Shown one piece after another: positions 46,594-54,811 of a stretch of DNA of 64,000 nucleotides. Position 1 is the first letter of the stretch. Each line of letters begins with the position of its first letter. This DNA comes from CAINVV01 sp963663675. Lineage in GTDB: Bacteria; Bacteroidota; Bacteroidia; Bacteroidales; Prolixibacteraceae. The notes under the pieces are model-generated. The model was not told where the DNA came from. It saw only the letters and a list, made by a program, of their open reading frames with translations, and ran no database searches. Position numbers and translations under genes: made by a program. The stretch is from contig OY760498.1 of the NCBI GenBank assembly GCA_963663675.1, positions 1,674,001 to 1,738,000 of the forward strand, written 5' to 3'.

Positions 46594-46642
46594 TAACATG
46601 CAAAGAGCGCAAAGTTCAATACTTTGCGCTCTTTGCATGTTA
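46594..46642. terminator. Perfect 22-bp inverted repeat between convergent genes
   Basis: Bases 46594-46615 are the exact reverse complement of 46621-46642, with a 5-nt loop. It lies between the convergent DUF3127 and Lrp genes and could stop transcription from both sides, though it has no clear T run. The GCAAAGAGCGCAAAGT core resembles dispersed palindromes in related genomes. Confidence 0.6.
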
Positions 46643-46680
46643 TATAGGCCCAACAAACAGGGTTTCTATATGAAATGATT

Positions 46681-47181
46681 CTATTTAATTGGGATCTGAC
46701 GCTTGAAGTCTTGCTCCAGTGATATAAAGGTTTCAGTCCGGGCAATTCCGTCAATGGCCTGAAGATCAGTATCTATAATCTTCATTAGGTGCTTATTGGT
46801 TTTTGTCTGTATTTTGATAAAAATGGCGTACTGGCCTGTAGTGTGATGGCACTCAACTATTTCCGGGATATCTTTCAATTGTTTTAATACTTTGCGGTCA
46901 AAACTGGTCTTCTCCAGGTATATTCCCATGAATGCAGTAGTGTTGTATCCCATCCGGGATGGGCTCACAATGAATTCTGAACCGGTAACAACCCCCATAG
47001 AAATGAGACGCTGCACACGCTGATGTATAGCGGCACCTGAAACTCCGCATTCACGGGCAACTTCCAGGAACGGGACCCTTGCATTGTTGGTTATTAATTT
47101 CAATATTTTACGGTCGAGATCGTCTATCTGAACGGCTTGTTCTTTAAAATCTTCTTCTAATTCGAGATTATTTTTCTTCAC
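46681..47181 (-). CDS. Lrp/AsnC-family regulator
   Basis: A 166-residue feast/famine regulator. The helix-turn-helix (about 18-65) includes NNARVPFLEVARECGVSGAA and the VQRL recognition end. The C-terminal RAM domain (about 85-160) binds amino-acid-like effectors in relatives. It is a paralog of the regulator at 53970, sharing the IVECH-x2-TGQYAIF segment and the TETFISLE end. The first 18 residues are acidic and extra. Its targets are not evident from the neighbours. Confidence 0.9.
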   Translation of the reverse strand: MKKNNLELEEDFKEQAVQIDDLDRKILKLITNNARVPFLEVARECGVSGAAIHQRVQRLISMGVVTGSEFIVSPSRMGYNTTAFMGIYLEKTSFDRKVLKQLKDIPEIVECHHTTGQYAIFIKIQTKTNKHLMKIIDTDLQAIDGIARTETFISLEQDFKRQIPIK

Positions 47182-47331
47182 GTTCCTTTCAATTTGTTAT
47201 TAAATTGACAATATTTCTGCAAAACTATAATTTTTTCCTTCTACCGGCAAATTATTTTAAAATAATATCGCCATAAACACTTTTTGACCCTTCAAAAACA
47301 GGGAGTTTACCTTCCAGGTTACTTTTGTGAT

Positions 47332-48573
47332 TTATCCGTTACCAATAATTTTTCTGAAATCACCGCCGGACGGGTTCTGGAAGACCTGCAAATCAAATTC
47401 ACCTATCACTGCAAGAATATGATTTACTATTTCCGCCTGAATTGATTCAAACAGTTCAGATTGTTGCTCTTTACTGAAGACAATGTATTCTAACGGCAAA
47501 CCCCGTTCGGTTGATTGCAGAAACCTGACAATCAATGTCATATTGCTGTGAGTGTTTGGGCTGGCCCATAAGAAAGCTTCAATATACGCCCTGAAAATGG
47601 CCAGGTTGGTTGGTTGGTTGCCAATTTGTTTAATCCAGCCGGGGAAAGAGGGATCGAGTGCCTTTTTTTGCTCGTCATAGCTCTTAATTACCGGAAACTT
47701 GGAAATGCGGTCGATTAATTCCTGGTTGCAAAATTTAATTCCGGCCATGTCAATAAATACAGATCGCTGAATGCGTCTTCCGCCGGATTCCTGCATTCCT
47801 ATCCAGTTTGTAACAGGCTCAGATACAAGAGAGTAAGTCGGAATAGAGGTTATGGTTTTATCCCAGTTCTGAACTTTTACGGTAGTCAGCGAAATGTCAA
47901 TGACTGTTCCGTCTACATTGAATCCTGGAACTGTAATCCAGTCACCGGGTTTGACCATTTTGTTGGCAGCCAGCTGGATACTGGCGACAAATCCAAGAAT
48001 TGGGTCTTTGAAAACCAGCATCAGTACTGCCGCCATTGCTCCGAGACCGGCAAACAATGTTGCCGGGTTTTGGCCTACGAGAATGGAAATTAGGATGATG
48101 ACAGCTATCGAATAGATAAGAATTTTGAGTAGTTGCATATAACCTTTGATAGGCCTCTCCTGTGCAAATGGATAGGTGTTGTATATGTCCTGAGAGGCAT
48201 CCAGGAAACGGACCAGGCTTAAAACAAAGGCGAAGGTGATGTAAATTTTGGCTACGCCCCTTATCAGAACCGGCAGGGAGACCAAGTCCTCTGAACCGAA
48301 GTCAGCTGATGCATAGATAAACAGAGCCGGGATTAAGTGGGCAGCGGCATGAAAGACCTTGTGACTGAAAAGAACATCATCCCATTGAGTTTCTGTGCGG
48401 GAAGTCAACTTTTCAATAATCGTGATAAATAACTTGCGAAGAGGAAAAAAAAGAATTAGTGCAATAAGCGCCAGGATCAAAAATGTACCAATTGCTGCGA
48501 GATAGATGGCAATTTTGGGGTGTAACTGAGCATTGAGCAATTGTTCTCTTAAATAATCATAAAAAACTTGCAT
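47332..48573 (-). CDS. MscS-family mechanosensitive channel
   Basis: A 413-residue small-conductance mechanosensitive channel of the YbdG/YnaI-like class with about five N-terminal helices. The pore helix region GLGAMAAVLMLVFKDPILGF (about 176-195) and the following beta domain with KMVKPGDWITVPGF are the MscS signature. The C-terminal cytosolic domain covers about 270-410. It protects against osmotic shock. Single gene. Confidence 0.92.
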   Translation of the reverse strand: MQVFYDYLREQLLNAQLHPKIAIYLAAIGTFLILALIALILFFPLRKLFITIIEKLTSRTETQWDDVLFSHKVFHAAAHLIPALFIYASADFGSEDLVSLPVLIRGVAKIYITFAFVLSLVRFLDASQDIYNTYPFAQERPIKGYMQLLKILIYSIAVIILISILVGQNPATLFAGLGAMAAVLMLVFKDPILGFVASIQLAANKMVKPGDWITVPGFNVDGTVIDISLTTVKVQNWDKTITSIPTYSLVSEPVTNWIGMQESGGRRIQRSVFIDMAGIKFCNQELIDRISKFPVIKSYDEQKKALDPSFPGWIKQIGNQPTNLAIFRAYIEAFLWASPNTHSNMTLIVRFLQSTERGLPLEYIVFSKEQQSELFESIQAEIVNHILAVIGEFDLQVFQNPSGGDFRKIIGNG

Positions 48574-48718
48574 GGTCGAATTCTTTAATACTGTTCAGAA
48601 ATACTTATTTTTGAATCGTTCGCAAAATTAATTAATAAGCCGGATTTTGGTCAATAGGAACATTACTATTGTTTGCTGGTTTTATTACTTTTTTGTTTTT
48701 GTAAGTTAAACACAGATA

Positions 48719-49993
48719 ATGAAAAAAATTTGCAGCTTATTACTTTTCATTGTTCCGGCAATGCTTTTTGGGCAGGTGAAGTTTGATGATTATTTTACTG
48801 ATGGTGTTTTCCGCTTCGATTACTTACTGACAGGGACCAGCAATTCTGTCAAAGTAACAGAGGTGATGCAAAAAAAGGAACCTTTTTGGGGAGGAACTGC
48901 TCAAATTCAAATTGATACGCAAAGTATGGGTAATTACCGCTTTAGTGTCAGAGATCTCGAAAGTCAAAAATTAATTTACAGACAGGGTTTTTCCCCCATT
49001 TTCCAGGAATGGCAGACCACTGCTGAGGCAAAAAAAATGGAGAGGGCATTTTACGGGGTGCTACGCTTTCCTTATCCTAAAAATAGAGCAGTGATTGAAA
49101 TTGAGTATCTCAAAAGAGACGGTCAATTTGAAAAATTGTTTACAACTGATATTGATCCTTCAAATTACTTCATTAGCAGGGAAATACCATTGAAAAATGA
49201 ATTCCGGATGATAAAAAAATCCGGGGATCCTGCCCATTCAGTTGATGTAGCAATTTTAGCAGAAGGCTACAGGAAGGAGGAGATGGGTAAATTTGTCAAA
49301 GATGCCGGACGATTAACCGATTCATTGTTTAGGGTCGAACCGTTTGCCTCCAATAAAAAGAAGTTCAATATATATGCAGTTGAAACACCTTCCACTGAGT
49401 CAGGAACGGATATACCCGGAAGAAACATTTATGTTAATACGTTGTATAACAGTACTTTTTATACGTTTAATATTGCCAGGTACCTGACAACAACCGATAT
49501 AAGGACTGTGGCTGATCAGGCTGCGGCAGTACCTTATGATTATGTTATTGTACTGGTAAATTCAACGGAGTACGGAGGGGGCGGATTCTATAATAATATA
49601 TCGGTTTGCACGGCTGATCATGCCCTGGCAGCCAAAGTATTTATTCATGAATTCGGTCACGAATTTGCCGGATTGGGTGATGAGTATTATACTTCTGAAG
49701 TAGCATATGAAGATTTTTATAATCTTAAAGTTGAGCCCTGGGAACCAAATCTGACTACATTGGTGGATTTTAAATCCAAGTGGGGTTCTCTGATCGACTC
49801 TTCAGTGCCGGTTCCGACGCCGAGAGGTGCAGGATATTCAACTAAAACAGGCGTGTTTGAGGGTGGGGGCTATATGGCGAAAGGTATATACAGCCCAATG
49901 GAAGATTGCCGGATGAAATCAAACAAACCGGACGTATTCTGTCCGGTTTGTCAGCATGCAATTACCAGGTCCATTCAAAAGAACACTGAATAA
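48719..49993 (+). CDS. Secreted M64-family (IgA-type) metallopeptidase
   Basis: A 424-residue secreted zinc peptidase. A signal peptide (about residues 1-19, ending LFGQ) precedes a beta-rich N-terminal domain (about 20-165) and a peptidase domain. The zinc motif HEFGHEFAGLGDEY (about 304-317) contains the HExxH pair, the third ligand and the Asp-Glu following. A CPVC pair lies near the C-terminus (about 410). The name comes from the IgA peptidase of Clostridium; in Bacteroidota the substrates are mostly unknown. No T9SS C-terminal domain is seen. Confidence 0.93.
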   Translation: MKKICSLLLFIVPAMLFGQVKFDDYFTDGVFRFDYLLTGTSNSVKVTEVMQKKEPFWGGTAQIQIDTQSMGNYRFSVRDLESQKLIYRQGFSPIFQEWQTTAEAKKMERAFYGVLRFPYPKNRAVIEIEYLKRDGQFEKLFTTDIDPSNYFISREIPLKNEFRMIKKSGDPAHSVDVAILAEGYRKEEMGKFVKDAGRLTDSLFRVEPFASNKKKFNIYAVETPSTESGTDIPGRNIYVNTLYNSTFYTFNIARYLTTTDIRTVADQAAAVPYDYVIVLVNSTEYGGGGFYNNISVCTADHALAAKVFIHEFGHEFAGLGDEYYTSEVAYEDFYNLKVEPWEPNLTTLVDFKSKWGSLIDSSVPVPTPRGAGYSTKTGVFEGGGYMAKGIYSPMEDCRMKSNKPDVFCPVCQHAITRSIQKNTE

Positions 49994-50030
49994 TTTCGCA
50001 GCAGAGTACACATTGCTTTTGTTATTTTTC

Positions 50031-50363
50031 TTAATTCCTGCTTTCCGCTTTTAGCTCAATGCGATAGGCCAGCAGGAGACCTGCGCCACCGAACATGCAA
50101 ATCATTCCGAAGTAGGATGCAGGTTCGTTCATGCCCGCATCTACAAGCAGTGTGGCAAGAAAGATACCCAGGCCAACGCCAACTAATAAGAGACCCCATC
50201 TCAGGATTCCTCCCTTTGAGGATCCTTTTACAGATTCGAATAATTTCGGATCCGCACCTTTTTCTATAAGAGCCATTCGCTCACGGTTACGGGCAGTTAC
50301 AATTATGTATACTATGCCAAAAATCATCAGGAATACTCCAATTGGTACTAGAATTTCTTCCAT
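50031..50363 (-). CDS. DUF6249 small membrane protein
   Basis: A 110-residue inner-membrane protein of the DUF6249 family, with helix 1 at about 5-23, a basic cytosolic loop containing RERMALIEKGADPKLFE, helix 2 at about 56-75 and helix 3 at about 82-100. The function is unknown. In this phylum it is often found next to ECF sigma/anti-sigma genes, as here with the divergent sigma factor at 50683, so a role in envelope stress is possible. Confidence 0.85.
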   Translation of the reverse strand: MEEILVPIGVFLMIFGIVYIIVTARNRERMALIEKGADPKLFESVKGSSKGGILRWGLLLVGVGLGIFLATLLVDAGMNEPASYFGMICMFGGAGLLLAYRIELKAESRN

Positions 50364-50488
50364 TTTGTTGTTTTTTTAGAGTTTAACATTTGCTCATTTG
50401 ACGCAGGTAAATATGGCCGGTTACAACTTTTCAAAAAAAAAACGAAAATAGCATTGATGCGTATATATTTTGTTTTCTTAAGTCGCAT

Positions 50489-50546
50489 GGAATACCCACA
50501 TATTCATTTTCGGTTGGATTGAAAATCGTCTTATGGGTATTTTATT
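50489..50546 (+). repeat. Intergenic stem-loop repeat, copy B
   Basis: AATACCCA (50491-50498) pairs with TGGGTATT (50534-50541). The loop TATTCATTTTCGGTTGG is conserved, and the downstream TTATTTT flank is shared with other copies. Confidence 0.8.
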
Positions 50547-50579
50547 TTAGCACAATTATTTCTAATTTTATGTCACAAT

Positions 50580-50647
50580 AACCTTATATGTTGTTGTTGA
50601 ATACAATATAAGGTTGCAAATTTTGGTATAAATAGTTTATCTTTTTG
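50580..50647 (+). promoter_or_regulatory. Sigma-gene promoter with adjoining inverted repeat
   Basis: AACCTTATAT (50580-50589) and ATATAAGGTT (50606-50615) form a perfect inverted repeat with 16 bp between. Its right arm overlaps a TTG at 50614-50616, which is 21 bp before TATCTTTTTG (50638-50647). This is a possible operator on the promoter of the ECF gene. Confidence 0.5.
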
Positions 50648-50682
50648 TAACCGAACGGCATTGTGCATAGTCTAATGTTTAG

Positions 50683-51261
50683 ATGGAGGCAAAAAACGAT
50701 GCATATTATATTGCTGAAGTGTTAAAGGGTAATTCAAATGCCTTTGCACCGCTTGTAGATAAATACAAACAGCTTGCCTTTTCCCTGTCCATGAAAATTA
50801 TTAGGAACAGGGAAGATGCTGAAGATTCGGCTCAGGATGCTTTTGTCAAAGCTTACCGTTCGCTGGAAAGCTATAAAGGAGGTGCAGCTTTCAAAACCTG
50901 GTTTTTCCGTATTGTATACACGACAGCTATATCCAGGGTCAGGGGAAAACATAACAACCGCATTAGTCTTGAGGATTGCAAATTATCCGACAAAGATTTG
51001 ATGGATGCAGAAAGGGCTGTTGGTCAGCTTGATGCGGAGGAGCGTTCTTACCAGCTTCACAAAGCTATGGATATGTTAGTCCCAGATGAAAGGGCTATAT
51101 TGAATCTTTATTATTTCGAAGACCTACCAGTCAACGAAATTGCGGAAATCATGGAACTGAGTGAATCCAACGTGAAGATAAAACTCTTCAGAAGCAGGAA
51201 GAAGTTGTACGAACGGCTTCATTACCTGTTGAAAGGTGAAAATGCCTGTATGTATTATTAG
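50683..51261 (+). CDS. ECF-type RNA polymerase sigma factor
   Basis: A 192-residue sigma-70 relative with sigma region 2 (about 20-90, NREDAEDSAQDAFVKAYRSL) and region 4 (about 125-180, EIAEIMELSESNVKIKLFRSR) and no region 1 or 3. ECF factors direct polymerase to stress or envelope genes. The protein at 51330 starts 68 bp later, has a cytosolic N-terminus and membrane helices, and is a likely anti-sigma partner. Confidence 0.92.
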   Translation: MEAKNDAYYIAEVLKGNSNAFAPLVDKYKQLAFSLSMKIIRNREDAEDSAQDAFVKAYRSLESYKGGAAFKTWFFRIVYTTAISRVRGKHNNRISLEDCKLSDKDLMDAERAVGQLDAEERSYQLHKAMDMLVPDERAILNLYYFEDLPVNEIAEIMELSESNVKIKLFRSRKKLYERLHYLLKGENACMYY

Positions 51262-51329
51262 GACTATATTTTTGATTAATAGTGAATTGTAATGAAAATA
51301 TAATATATTTTCGCAAAAAGTATAAAAAC

Positions 51330-51731
51330 ATGAGAACACAAGATAATTTGGGTAAATACATGAAGGAACTTCCAAAAGAAGTACCTTCTCTTGAGTTCAC
51401 CAGTAAAGTGATGGGTCGTGTTTTGGCAGCGGCAAAGAAATCGCCGGTTGTGTATCATCCACTGATAAGCCGTCAAATGTGGATGAGGATTTCGCTTGGG
51501 ACAATCCTTATGTTTGCAGCGATTGCATTACTTCGCACCTATTACCCCGGAAATGAGAATCCTGCAGGATGGCAGTCACTCTACCGGTTTGATCTTTCTG
51601 TTGTCTTCGCACCATTTCTCAAAATATTCAGGGAAGCTAGAACTCTTTCTGTCACATTTGCCGGTGGTTTAATGGCTTTTTCACTTTTGTTGCTGGCGGA
51701 CCGGATTTATTCCAGGCACCCTCATAGATGA
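51330..51731 (+). CDS. Small membrane protein, possible anti-sigma factor
   Basis: A 133-residue protein with about 45 cytosolic residues, a first helix at about 49-68, a periplasmic segment and a second helix at about 105-122. It follows the ECF sigma gene, as anti-sigma genes usually do. The N-terminal region has no zinc HxxxCxxC motif. The family is not recognised and the anti-sigma role is inferred from position only. I start at ATG 51330 rather than upstream in-frame Met codons because the extra residues would read through the AT-rich spacer. Confidence 0.65.
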   Translation: MRTQDNLGKYMKELPKEVPSLEFTSKVMGRVLAAAKKSPVVYHPLISRQMWMRISLGTILMFAAIALLRTYYPGNENPAGWQSLYRFDLSVVFAPFLKIFREARTLSVTFAGGLMAFSLLLLADRIYSRHPHR

Positions 51732-51879
51732 TTCTCTTCCACAAGAGTACTTCATTTTTAAGTTCTCCTGACTCATTTAAGACCAAATAGACATAATATT
51801 TGCCGTTTCTAAAAAAAAGATACAAAGAGATGTCGGATAATCGATATGGTTTCTATTTTTACAAAAAAAATGACTAACC

Positions 51880-52422
51880 ATGCTCGACGTCCTCTATAAC
51901 CGCAGAAGTACCAGGAAATTTAGTGATAAAAAGGTTGAAGAGGAGAAAATTCATCTGCTTCTAAAAGCTGCTTTGCATTCTCCTTCTTCTAAAAACAGTC
52001 AGCCTTGGGAATTTATTGTAGTTGATGATTCCTCTCTTCTGAGTCAGCTGTCGATGTCCAAGCCACACGGTGCCTGCCTTTTGAGACACGCTTCAATGGC
52101 TGTGGTGGTAGCGGGAGACAAAACCAAAAGTGATGTATGGATTGAGGATTGCTCTATTGCCTCCATCATTATACAGCTGGCTGCCGAGTCGCTTGGAATT
52201 GGATCCTGCTGGGTACAGATTCATCGCAGGTACCATGATGATGATCAGACAGCCAATGAGTTTATCAGTGAACTTCTTCAAATCCCTGATCATCTGGAAG
52301 TACTTTCCATTGTTGGCATTGGGTATAAAGCTGCTGATCGTCCGGCCATCAGTGAAAAGGAACTGGACTGGAAGAAAGTGAGCAGGAATACCTATGCCCT
52401 GATTAAGAATGAAAAGTACTGA
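51880..52422 (+). CDS. Nitroreductase-family FMN oxidoreductase
   Basis: A 180-residue cytosolic flavoprotein. The nitroreductase signature begins with LYNRRSTRKFSDK (about residues 4-16) for FMN phosphate binding. APSSxNxQPW is seen as SPSSKNSQPWEFIVVDD (about 35-51), and the late GIGSCW loop lies near residue 107. The short form (two-electron reduction of nitro, quinone or flavin-type substrates with NAD(P)H) fits. The physiological substrate is unknown. It is followed by the convergent Amt gene. Confidence 0.9.
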   Translation: MLDVLYNRRSTRKFSDKKVEEEKIHLLLKAALHSPSSKNSQPWEFIVVDDSSLLSQLSMSKPHGACLLRHASMAVVVAGDKTKSDVWIEDCSIASIIIQLAAESLGIGSCWVQIHRRYHDDDQTANEFISELLQIPDHLEVLSIVGIGYKAADRPAISEKELDWKKVSRNTYALIKNEKY

Positions 52423-52458
52423 CAATCAAATGTTTGTATATTGTGTTTGATAGTAAGA

Positions 52459-53784
52459 CTACTCCCTGACCTGTTCAACCAGGTACGATTCTTCATGCTG
52501 AGTAATATCAAGTCCCAGGCGCTCTTCTTTGGGTGATACCCTCATCGGCAGTATCTTGTTAGTCAGTACGTACAGCAGGTATGAACCACCGAATGCATAT
52601 ACCCCAACAATCACCAGGGCCAGCATATGGAACAGAAAAGTTTTGTACTCACCATAGAAAAGTCCTACACCCTGAGCAAAAACCGCAGTCAGTATCATTC
52701 CTATAATTCCTCCCATTCCATGGGCAGGGAAAACGTCAAGGGTATCATCCAATGATGTTTTTGAACGGTATGAAATTGCAATGTTACAAATGAAGGAAGC
52801 AAATAGTCCGATAAAAATTGCTGCTCCCAGGTTGACAAATCCTGCTCCCGGAGTGATGGCAACCAAACCTACCACAAGGCCAATTGCTGCGCCCATAGCA
52901 GTTGGTTTTCGGCCCATGGCCACATCAAAAAGAATAAATCCTATCATGGCTGCTGCCGATGCTATGTTGGTATTCATAAGTGCAACGGTGGCAATTGAGT
53001 TAGCTGCGAGTGCTGACCCGGCGTTGAAGCCAAACCATCCAAACCATAACATACTTGCTCCTAAGAGGACAAAAGGAATATTTGCAGGATGAAACTGTTG
53101 CTGGTAATCCCTTCTGGACCCGAGAAACATTGCCCCTGCGAGTGCGGCAAATCCTGCGGACATATGAACTACCGTACCACCAGCAAAGTCAAGTACGCCC
53201 CAATTGCGCAAAAAACCATTGGGGTGCCAGGTCCAATGTGCAAGCGGAGCATATATGAATATGGAGAACAGTGTCATAAACAGAATGTAAGAGCTGAATT
53301 TGACCCTTCCCGCAAATGATCCGGTAATAAGGGCGGGTGTTATGATGGCAAACTTCATCTGGAATATGGCAAACAAAGCTAACGGGATAGTGGGGGCAAG
53401 GGCTGAGTTAATGTTTCCACCTACCCCTTTAAACATAAAAAAGGTGAAAGGATTACCAATCAGTCCGTATTTTTCAGGCCCGATGCTGTCGCCGAAGGCA
53501 AGGCTAAAACCAAAAATAACCCAAATTATACTTACAACTCCCATTGCAATAAAGCTTTGAAGCATCGTTGAAATGATATTTTTGGGCTGAATCATCCCGC
53601 CATAGAAAAAGGCCAGGCCGGGTGTCATAAAAAGCACCAGTGCTGTTGATGTCAGCATCCAGGCAACATCCCCGGGAACAGTCTTTGGATCCATTTCAAA
53701 TGGATTCTTTCCGGATATATACACACCAACCAAAGAGAGGACTAATAGGAGAAAAATGGATATTTGCCAGGATTTTTTCATCAT
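52459..53784 (-). CDS. amt: Ammonium transporter (Amt), copy 1
   Basis: An inner-membrane ammonium channel of 441 residues with about eleven helices after a first hydrophobic segment that may act as a signal. The family motifs are present: FFYGGM, the GTVVHMSAG segment with the first twin His, GFNAGSALAAN, and the second His in FPAHGMGG. A C-terminal cytosolic tail (KEERLGLDITQHEES) is of the type contacted by P-II. It is divergent from an Lrp-type regulator at 53970, a plausible controller. It is a paralog of the Amt at 54812. Confidence 0.95.
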   Translation of the reverse strand: MMKKSWQISIFLLLVLSLVGVYISGKNPFEMDPKTVPGDVAWMLTSTALVLFMTPGLAFFYGGMIQPKNIISTMLQSFIAMGVVSIIWVIFGFSLAFGDSIGPEKYGLIGNPFTFFMFKGVGGNINSALAPTIPLALFAIFQMKFAIITPALITGSFAGRVKFSSYILFMTLFSIFIYAPLAHWTWHPNGFLRNWGVLDFAGGTVVHMSAGFAALAGAMFLGSRRDYQQQFHPANIPFVLLGASMLWFGWFGFNAGSALAANSIATVALMNTNIASAAAMIGFILFDVAMGRKPTAMGAAIGLVVGLVAITPGAGFVNLGAAIFIGLFASFICNIAISYRSKTSLDDTLDVFPAHGMGGIIGMILTAVFAQGVGLFYGEYKTFLFHMLALVIVGVYAFGGSYLLYVLTNKILPMRVSPKEERLGLDITQHEESYLVEQVRE

Positions 53785-53894
53785 TTGAGCGATTAAATTT
53801 TATATGTAAATTATTTGATACCCTTGATGTTTTTTGTCTTTTTTCTATGAAAACAGTAAATACAGACTCATTTGTCTATAATAACGAGGGTTTT

Positions 53895-53926
53895 TTTGAC
53901 AAATTAATGAAATTACTTTATTTTTG
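53895..53926 (+). promoter_or_regulatory. Consensus promoter of the Lrp-type gene
   Basis: TTTG (53895-53898), 20 bp, then TATTTTTG (53919-53926): a full match to the Bacteroidota TTTG-N20-TAnnTTTG promoter. It lies 43 bp before the ATG at 53970. Confidence 0.75.
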
Positions 53927-53969
53927 TTTAAATCATTTTTTCAAAGGCTTCACCTCATAAATTTCAGTC

Positions 53970-54434
53970 ATGACACTCAGAAATCAACTCGACGACACCG
54001 ATCTTCAGATATTGGATATTGTAACCAAAAACGCACGGATTCCTTTCAAGGATGTTGCCACTGAATGTGGCATTTCCAGGGCGGCGGTACATCAGCGTGT
54101 CACCCGGATGATGGAAATGGAGGTGATTGTCGGTTCCGGATATACTGTTGATCCCAAAAAAATTGATTTCAGGACTTGTTCCTATATTGGCATTTTCCTG
54201 GAAAAGGGGAGTCTGTATCCTGAAGTGGCTGAACAACTCCGTTCGATAAGGGAAATAGTTGAATGTCACTACATTACCGGACAATATGCCATTTTTGCCA
54301 AAATATATGCCAGAGACAATGAGCATTTAAAGTCGGTTCTTAGTGAAAAGATTCAAAAGATAACCGGGATATCAAGTACCGAGACCTTTATTTCACTTGA
54401 AGAAACCTTCAAAAGAGAAGTTCCGATTTTCTGA
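53970..54434 (+). CDS. Lrp/AsnC-family regulator next to Amt
   Basis: A 154-residue feast/famine regulator. The helix-turn-helix (about 8-55) has KNARIPFKDVATECGISRAA. The RAM domain (about 70-145) shares IVECH-x2-TGQYAIF with the regulator at 46681. A perfect consensus promoter lies upstream. Divergent orientation to the first Amt gene (185 bp apart) suggests that it regulates nitrogen or amino-acid uptake. The effector is unknown. Confidence 0.92.
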   Translation: MTLRNQLDDTDLQILDIVTKNARIPFKDVATECGISRAAVHQRVTRMMEMEVIVGSGYTVDPKKIDFRTCSYIGIFLEKGSLYPEVAEQLRSIREIVECHYITGQYAIFAKIYARDNEHLKSVLSEKIQKITGISSTETFISLEETFKREVPIF

Positions 54435-54811
54435 TCCTTCAGACAAACCAACCACTAACCGGAAATACCAACTACTCTGGGCGAAGAACGTTTTGCAAGA
54501 TTAGTGAAAAAATTATATTTTTTGCCAGAATGATGCAAAATAATTGGGGGTAAACCGGAAATTCGCATAATATTATTGTAATAGGCCTGAAATTAATAGG
54601 TAAAATATTTTTTTTGCGCATATTTTGTGTTTGTTGTTAATTCTTAAAAAGCGTGGCTTTAAAAAAATCCGGGCAACATTCGAAATTTTCCAACTGGAGA
54701 ATTTCGAAGTTACCCGGATTACTGCACGCAAAATTAAGGAAAGTTGTTATCGAGTACTAAACAGGCTATTCTATGTGCAATGAATTTGAGTTTTGAAAGC
54801 TGTTCCTGGAT
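54435..54811. other. Non-coding gap between the Lrp and Amt genes
   Basis: 377 bp of AT-rich DNA. Apart from the minus-strand terminator (54660-54720), nothing was recognised. Confidence 0.6.
54660..54720 (-). terminator. Terminator of the TorF/P-II/Amt operon
   Basis: A 20-bp interrupted stem (54666-54687 with 54700-54720) with a 12-nt loop. Read on the minus strand it ends in a T run (complement of 54661-54667), so it closes the minus-strand ammonium operon. Confidence 0.8.

Larger units (their letters stand above)
50364..50682. other. Non-coding gap between divergent DUF6249 and sigma genes
   Basis: 319 bp containing repeat copy B (50489-50546) and, on the right, a perfect 10-bp inverted repeat (50580-50589 with 50606-50615). 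The inverted repeat abuts a TTG (50614-50616) and a TATCTTTTTG box (50638-50647) 21 bp further on. Confidence 0.6.
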
